Assembly: GCF_012932795.1 (NCBI RefSeq)
Contig: NZ_LANA01000001.1
Location: forward strand, 122,063-186,062
Source: Candidatus Pelagibacter communis
Lineage (GTDB): Bacteria; Pseudomonadota; Alphaproteobacteria; Pelagibacterales; Pelagibacteraceae
Reading direction: 5' to 3'
DNA length: 64,000 nucleotides
Positions within the stretch are counted from its first letter, which is position 1, and each line of letters opens with the position of its first letter. Shown here piece after piece: positions 59,476 to 64,000 of the stretch. A program made the translations under genes and the position numbers. The notes beneath the pieces are model-generated. The model was not told the DNA's origin, ran no database searches, and saw nothing but the letters and a program-made list of their open reading frames with translations.

Positions 59476-60495
59476 ATGCTAAAAAATTTTCTAAAAAAAA
59501 TTTTAACCAATTTAGGTCCTCAAACATATTTGAAAAAATATAAAAAAATAAAGATGCCTATTTTGAATAATATCAAACTGGATTCATTAGGTAATAAAAA
59601 TAAACATAAGAAATTTTACATTATAAGAAGGTCTCCTGGTGCTGGTTTTTTTTCGAATCTTACCTATGTGCTTGGTCATTTAGAAATAGCAGAAAAGTAT
59701 AGATTTACTCCTGTCGTAGATATGAAAAACTTTCCCACTATTTATAATGAGAAAAAATCTATAAATAATTCTACTAATTCTTGGGAGTATTATTTTAAAA
59801 AAGTTTCAAAGTATGATTTGAAAGAAGTTTACAAAAGTAAAAATTTAATTTTTACTAGCAATTTCTTTGAGAGTCATATGGCAACTGACATGGCTTCAAA
59901 AAAAAATTTTTATAAATTGCTTAAAAAATATATCCATATCAAGTTGAATATAAAAAGAGAAATAGATATTTTAAAAAAAAAAATTATGACGAATGATAAA
60001 GTTTTGGGTGTTCATTTTAGAGGAACCACTTATAAAACTGCAAGAGGACATGCTTTTCCTATACCTCTTGATTTAATGATTAAAAACTTAGATTTTTTAA
60101 TTAAGAAATTTAAATATGATAAAATATTTATTGTTACAGAAGAGGAAAAATATTTAGATTATTTAAAAAAATATTACAAGAAAAAATTAATTTTTTTAAA
60201 TGTTTTCAGAACAAATAAACTTGATGCATTTAAACACTACCCAAGATCTAAACATAGATATAAACTTGGTAAAGAAATATTAATTGAAACTATACTTTTA
60301 TCTTATTGTTCAGGGTTAACATTTGTAAAATCAAATGTTAGTTCTGCTGCTATACTTTTTTCACGGAAAAAAATTAAACTTCATCCTTTATTTATTGGTT
60401 ATAATTCTAGAAATAAATACATATCAAAATGGTATTGGTATTTCAAAAAAATATTACCTGAATGGATGGGTGGTTTTAGATTAAAATTTAAATAA
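59476..60495 (+). CDS. Fucosyltransferase-like GT-B protein, tandem copy 2
   Basis: A 339-residue paralogue of the previous gene. GVHFRGTTY (178-186) and IVTEEEK match the same motifs, and over residues 51-123 it agrees with copy 1 (50-122) at 54 of 73 positions counted by eye. The copies differ most between about 124 and 177 and near the C-terminus, which suggests different acceptors. It ends 41 bases before the convergent GT4 gene, where only an AT-rich weak hairpin is seen. Confidence 0.65.
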   Translation: MLKNFLKKILTNLGPQTYLKKYKKIKMPILNNIKLDSLGNKNKHKKFYIIRRSPGAGFFSNLTYVLGHLEIAEKYRFTPVVDMKNFPTIYNEKKSINNSTNSWEYYFKKVSKYDLKEVYKSKNLIFTSNFFESHMATDMASKKNFYKLLKKYIHIKLNIKREIDILKKKIMTNDKVLGVHFRGTTYKTARGHAFPIPLDLMIKNLDFLIKKFKYDKIFIVTEEEKYLDYLKKYYKKKLIFLNVFRTNKLDAFKHYPRSKHRYKLGKEILIETILLSYCSGLTFVKSNVSSAAILFSRKKIKLHPLFIGYNSRNKYISKWYWYFKKILPEWMGGFRLKFK

Positions 60496-60536
60496 ATTTG
60501 TCAATAAGATGGAATTTATTTTATTATTTAATAAAA

Positions 60537-61703
60537 TTAATGTGATATTTTAATTATGAAGTTTTGGTAATTTTCAGCATATTTTTTTCTTTTTAATTTA
60601 CTATCATTATAAGCTTTTAAAATATGCATTTTTTCTGCCTTCTGTTTTATTTTTAATGAACTTACTTTGATGAGTTTAGAAGCTAAATCCTTATGATTAT
60701 GCTTTTTAAAATAAACTCCTCTAAATGGTTTTTGTTCCTTATGAACTTTAATATCTGAAAGTATTATTTTTCTTCCATAACAATTAGCTTGATCAACAGT
60801 GTTACTCCATCCCTCACTCAATGAAGGATTTATTACACCAACACTATATTTCATTAAACATAATACATCTTCAAAAGGAACAACACCCAAAATTCTAAAA
60901 TAGTTTTCTAATTTTTTTTCTTTTATATAATTTTTAAGATATTCAAAATGATTTGGAAATCTATAATCTGTAATGTTTCCACTTGATATTATATCAAAAT
61001 TTAATTTTTTTTTTATCTGGTTAAGTGCTTTTAAAACAACAATATGATTTTTGTGTTTCCAGAAATGATTTGGTAAAAAAAAATATTTTTTTTTTAACGA
61101 ATATTTTTTTTTTAAGTAATGGTAGTTTTTTAACTTTTCAGGTTTAATAATTTCATTAACATGCTTAAAAATTAATCCTTTTTCATAAGCTTGATTATTA
61201 ATTTTTTTTAGATCATTTTTGACTGAAGTACTACTTATAATAATTTTTGTTGAGTGTTTTGCAGCCATTTTAATATCATAGGATCTAGCTAATATTTGCT
61301 TTGAGTTAAACAATTCTGGTAAATGGATTTCTTGAAAATCTGGAAACCACTTTAAGCTAATGATATTACTATTTTTTCCTAGATAGCTTGTATGTGATAT
61401 AATATTTATATTATTTTTTTTTAAAAAATTATCTAAAAAAATATTTCTTCCAAAAATGCTAATTAATAAATTATTTATAATTTTTTTTCCTCTACTTTTT
61501 CGATCTACTAAATGAGTTTTTATTATTTTTACACCTTTAAAAAATAACTTTTCATTTTTTGTAAAATGATAATCTGTAATTATAATTGGTTTTATTTTCG
61601 AGTTTTTTATATTATTTATTGAATTTAAAAAATTTTTATAATAATTGCTAACTCCTAACCACCCACTTAATCTATAATTGATAATGAAACCTACATTTAT
61701 CAT
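60537..61703 (-). CDS. Glycosyltransferase, family 4 (altered EX7E motif)
   Basis: GT-B protein of 388 residues. FLPNHFWKHKNHIVVLKAL and ILGVVPFEDVLCLMKYS are donor-domain motifs. The EX7E position reads SLSEGWSNTVDQANCYG, where related enzymes have EGWS then a second Glu; here Gln takes its place. The gene is otherwise intact. It lies 13 bases after the acetyltransferase gene and ends the minus-strand run that begins outside the window. Confidence 0.85.
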   Translation of the reverse strand: MINVGFIINYRLSGWLGVSNYYKNFLNSINNIKNSKIKPIIITDYHFTKNEKLFFKGVKIIKTHLVDRKSRGKKIINNLLISIFGRNIFLDNFLKKNNINIISHTSYLGKNSNIISLKWFPDFQEIHLPELFNSKQILARSYDIKMAAKHSTKIIISSTSVKNDLKKINNQAYEKGLIFKHVNEIIKPEKLKNYHYLKKKYSLKKKYFFLPNHFWKHKNHIVVLKALNQIKKKLNFDIISSGNITDYRFPNHFEYLKNYIKEKKLENYFRILGVVPFEDVLCLMKYSVGVINPSLSEGWSNTVDQANCYGRKIILSDIKVHKEQKPFRGVYFKKHNHKDLASKLIKVSSLKIKQKAEKMHILKAYNDSKLKRKKYAENYQNFIIKISH

Positions 61704-61716
61704 AACTAAAGCTAGC

Positions 61717-62403
61717 TTAAATATTCTTGAATATGTCTATTCTATAACCTGGGTTATTTTTTTTTAAAAATTTTGCTGGATTTCCTACAACTATTTCATT
61801 TTGTTTTACATCTTTAGTAACCACAGCACCAGCTCCAACAATTGCATTCTTACCAATATTGATATCTGGTAAAATTGTTGCATTAGCACCTATAGTTGCA
61901 TAATCACCAACAGTTACCCTGCCCGCAACATATGCTGATCCCATAATATGAACACCTTCTCCAATATTTGACTCATGGTCTACACAACTATTTGAATTTA
62001 AAATGCAATATTTACCAATTTTAACTTTTTTATGTACTATGCATGCTGGCATAGCTAACAATCCTTCTCCAATTTTAGAAGAATTGTCAATTATTGCGGA
62101 TTTGCTTATTAGGCTGATGGGCTTTAATCCATAGGTTTCTAATTTTTGTGAAATTTTTACCCTTGCTAAACCATGTTCTCGAGCAATACCTACTGCAAAA
62201 AAATTAGATTTTTTTATCATATTTTTTAAATCTTTTTTTTTATTAGAAAAAATAGCTTTTGTTTCAAACTCTACATTTTTCATAAATGGATCAAAGATAA
62301 ATTTTACTTTATATTTTTTTTTATCAATCATTTCAGTAATAATAAAACTTGTAGATTTTCCACCATAAATAATTATTGATTTCTGTAAAACTTTTTTTAT
62401 CAT
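61717..62403 (-). CDS. NeuD/PglD-like sugar O/N-acyltransferase
   Basis: A 228-residue protein with an N-terminal Rossmann-like domain (SIIIYGGKSTSFII) and a C-terminal left-handed beta-helix of hexapeptide repeats from about 105: IIDNSSKIGEGLLAMPAC, IMGSAYVAGRVTVGDYATIG, then VGAGAVVTKDV and VVGNPAKF. His136 in CVDHESNIGEG is at the position of the catalytic His of PglD. It follows the aminotransferase gene with no gap, so it likely acetylates the amino sugar made there, as PerB does with perosamine. Confidence 0.85.
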   Translation of the reverse strand: MIKKVLQKSIIIYGGKSTSFIITEMIDKKKYKVKFIFDPFMKNVEFETKAIFSNKKKDLKNMIKKSNFFAVGIAREHGLARVKISQKLETYGLKPISLISKSAIIDNSSKIGEGLLAMPACIVHKKVKIGKYCILNSNSCVDHESNIGEGVHIMGSAYVAGRVTVGDYATIGANATILPDINIGKNAIVGAGAVVTKDVKQNEIVVGNPAKFLKKNNPGYRIDIFKNI

Positions 62404-63543
62404 TTATTTTTTGGGTATATTTTTTTCAATTTCTTTTTTGAACTTTATTATATCTTTATATTTTAAGTTGACATTTGAGGGCAAAACTAAAGTTTTTTCA
62501 AATAATTCTTTACTAATTTTTTCCTTATCTTTAACATAAATTGATTTAAACCCCTTAAGATCCGACATGGGCCAAAATCCTGACCTTATTTCAATACCTT
62601 TTTTTTCCAATAAATGAGCAAGTTTAATTACTTCTTTTTTATTAAGATTTTTAAAAAATAAACTATTCAGCCAAAAAACTGGAGATGAATTTTTTATTAT
62701 TTTTTGAGTTAGTGAATAATCCTTATTTTTAAAAATTTTTTTATAAAAATTTCCAACCTGTTTTTTCCTTATCAGCATATCTTTAGAAAACCTCTCGATC
62801 TGTGCTCTACCAACAGCACCTAAAAGATGGGGCAACAAATAATTATATCCTTCACCTAAATGAAAATACTTCTTCCAGTAAGGATGTTTTTTTTTTCTAT
62901 AAGGTGCATTTCTAGATGCCAAGAGAGAAATTTTTTGATAAATCTTATTATTATTTGTTGAAATCATTCCACCTTCACCTACTCCAATCATCTTTTCTGA
63001 CCTTATTGAAAAAACACTTATTTCACCAAAACTGCCAATTTTTTTTTTATTAAGAGTTGCGCCAAGTGCTTCACTAGCATCTTCTATAACTTTAACACCT
63101 TTCGTTTTACAAAGTTTTATAATTTTAACTGTATCCTTTGCTGGGTGTCCATAAACATGAACTAGTTGCAATATTTTTGGCTTGTACTTATCAATAGCTT
63201 TTTTAACTAAATTATAATCTAGTCCTAATGTTTCTTTTTCAACTTCTACTATAATTGGAATGGCATTACATTGGGCGACTGAGGATATATTTGATACGCA
63301 CGTGTAGTTTGGAATTATTACTTTGTCATTTGGTTTACAATTTAAACTTTTTAGAGCCAAATGAAGGGCTGCAGTTCCATTCTGCACAGCGAGAGAGTGT
63401 TTTCTATTTATTAATCTTGAAAATTTTTTTTCAAATATTTGTGTATGTGTTCCATTACTTGAAAGCCATCCAGTTTTTATAACATCTAAAACATATTTTT
63501 TTTCTAAATTTGAAAGAGACGGTAAATTAAGTGAGTATTTCAT
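62404..63543 (-). CDS. DegT/DnrJ/EryC1 aminotransferase, perosamine-synthase-like
   Basis: PLP-dependent sugar aminotransferase of 379 residues. Lys184 in RSEKMIGVGEGG binds PLP; Asp155 in IEDASEALGA contacts the cofactor. TGWLSSNGTHTQIFEKKF, NGTAALHLAL and VHVYGHPA resemble GDP-perosamine synthase (PerA/RfbE), as I recall that sequence. gmd in the same island makes its would-be substrate, GDP-4-keto-6-deoxymannose. Other DegT enzymes using UDP sugars cannot be excluded. Its stop adjoins the acetyltransferase start. Confidence 0.85.
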   Translation of the reverse strand: MKYSLNLPSLSNLEKKYVLDVIKTGWLSSNGTHTQIFEKKFSRLINRKHSLAVQNGTAALHLALKSLNCKPNDKVIIPNYTCVSNISSVAQCNAIPIIVEVEKETLGLDYNLVKKAIDKYKPKILQLVHVYGHPAKDTVKIIKLCKTKGVKVIEDASEALGATLNKKKIGSFGEISVFSIRSEKMIGVGEGGMISTNNNKIYQKISLLASRNAPYRKKKHPYWKKYFHLGEGYNYLLPHLLGAVGRAQIERFSKDMLIRKKQVGNFYKKIFKNKDYSLTQKIIKNSSPVFWLNSLFFKNLNKKEVIKLAHLLEKKGIEIRSGFWPMSDLKGFKSIYVKDKEKISKELFEKTLVLPSNVNLKYKDIIKFKKEIEKNIPKK

Positions 63544-63560
63544 TTTTAAATTTTTAATTT

Positions 63561-64000
63561 TTATTTAATATTATAAATCTTATTTTTTTTATACCATTCA
63601 AATGTTTTAGAAAAATATGTATTAAAATTTGAAAACTTTTTATATTTCAAGAATTTCTTAATTTTGTTATTGTTACCATGCGTTTTTAAAACATCGGCTT
63701 TATGTATCTTTGTCATTTTAATGTCAATCTTATTATTATTTCTAAATTTATTCACTATATCTAAAATATTCTGAGGCTTATTTGAACATATATTAAAAAT
63801 GTGATTACCGTTAATTTTTTTATTAATTAATTTTTCCATAATATTAATAACATCACCAATATAGGTGAAGTCTCTTAAATGATTTCCATAATTATTTAAA
63901 TAAAAAATTTTTTTTAAAAAAAAGGATTTAAATAACTTAAACATGAACATATCAGGCCTTCCCCATTCTCCATAAATAGTAAAAAATCTTAAACCAATAA
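63561..64000 (-). CDS. NAD-dependent sugar epimerase, C-terminal part (continues past the window)
   Basis: The frame is open to the right edge: the 16 codons before the first internal Met at 63950 read IGLRFFTIYGEWGRPDM with that Met, the typical motif of UDP-glucuronate 4-epimerases and CapI-type proteins. HLRDFTYIGDVINIMEKLI is the next family motif. About 145 C-terminal residues of a usual 320-340 are visible. Because of the missing N-terminus the specificity cannot be told; UDP-GlcA 4-epimerase is the best guess. It is 17 bases upstream of the aminotransferase gene. Confidence 0.8.
   Translation of the reverse strand, partial: IGLRFFTIYGEWGRPDMFMFKLFKSFFLKKIFYLNNYGNHLRDFTYIGDVINIMEKLINKKINGNHIFNICSNKPQNILDIVNKFRNNNKIDIKMTKIHKADVLKTHGNNNKIKKFLKYKKFSNFNTYFSKTFEWYKKNKIYNIK

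Larger units (their letters stand above)
45591..64000. other. Accessory surface-polysaccharide island (continues past the window)
   Basis: From the 5S gene rightwards every recognisable gene is a sugar-nucleotide enzyme, glycosyltransferase, methyltransferase, acetyltransferase or membrane glycan enzyme, on both strands. Base composition is more AT-rich, with many homopolymer runs. This fits the SAR11 hypervariable region I recall between 23S and 5S; the other end is not visible. No insertion sequence, integrase or direct repeat was seen at the left edge. Confidence 0.75.

Noticed and set aside
60496..60536. Hairpin TTTTAT/ATAAAA between convergent genes as a terminator
   Set aside because: All A-T stem of 6 pairs; common by chance in this sequence and not credible on its own.
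45591..64000. Mobile element, integrase or direct repeats at the island edge
   Set aside because: Looked for at the left boundary and between genes; none recognised. The right boundary is outside the window.

Overview
The window is a very AT-rich (roughly 30% GC by eye), densely packed bacterial chromosome segment with many genes overlapping by 1 to 11 bases. Gene order (tolQ-tolR-tolA-tolB-pal-cpoB-tilS-ftsH-folP-glmM, xseB-ispA-dxs, three-part pntAA-pntAB-pntB, a DUF1013/TrcR gene) is alphaproteobacterial. Together with the extreme compaction and AT bias this points to a streamlined marine SAR11 (Pelagibacterales) genome. That assignment is inference; no 16S gene is in the window.

Bases 1-45,590 are core genome. 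In order: the end of nadA plus nadC; sppA-like/glyQ/glyS/ppdK on the minus strand; a polyprenyl synthase; pdxH; aroC; xseB-ispA-dxs (isoprenoid precursors); a Sua5/TsaC gene; a lone TylF-type methyltransferase beside tRNA-Arg(TCG); rluD and rpoH; then a long minus-strand run from yebC through a phage-type ruvC-like gene, tolQRAB-pal, cpoB, tilS, ftsH, folP, glmM, thiD and purA; ymdB, a 5-formyl-THF cycloligase, zapA and a coiled-coil gene; then a plus-strand central-carbon run tkt-gap-pgk-fda followed by thiE, efp, suhB, rpmE, trcR, rpsU and tRNA-fMet. On the minus strand after that lie two unlisted small membrane proteins, the transhydrogenase genes, a 36-residue aa3 oxidase subunit IV-like peptide, rpmJ and a solitary 5S rRNA.

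Bases 45,591-64,000 are an accessory surface-polysaccharide island that runs off the right edge. It has gmd and fcl (GDP-4-keto-6-deoxymannose and GDP-L-fucose), an FkbM methyltransferase, GT2 and GT4 glycosyltransferases, two GT-C-like membrane proteins, a WecA/MraY-like initiating transferase, a tandem pair of fucosyltransferase-like genes, a perosamine-synthase-like aminotransferase with a NeuD/PglD-like acetyltransferase, and sugar epimerases. The 5S rRNA sits exactly at the island boundary and appears to have its own promoter. This matches my recollection that the main SAR11 hypervariable region lies between the 23S and 5S genes.

Functionally, ppdK, gap (with NADP-type cofactor residues), pgk, fda and tkt fit gluconeogenic and pentose-phosphate flow that can feed sugar nucleotides to the island. 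The Tol-Pal genes maintain the outer membrane on which the glycan is presumably displayed. No CRISPR array, insertion sequence, prophage or riboswitch was recognised. The most interesting points are the 5S/island junction, the tandem fucosyltransferase-like pair beside GDP-fucose genes, the phage-type RuvC where ruvCAB-ybgC is usually found, and several very small genes.
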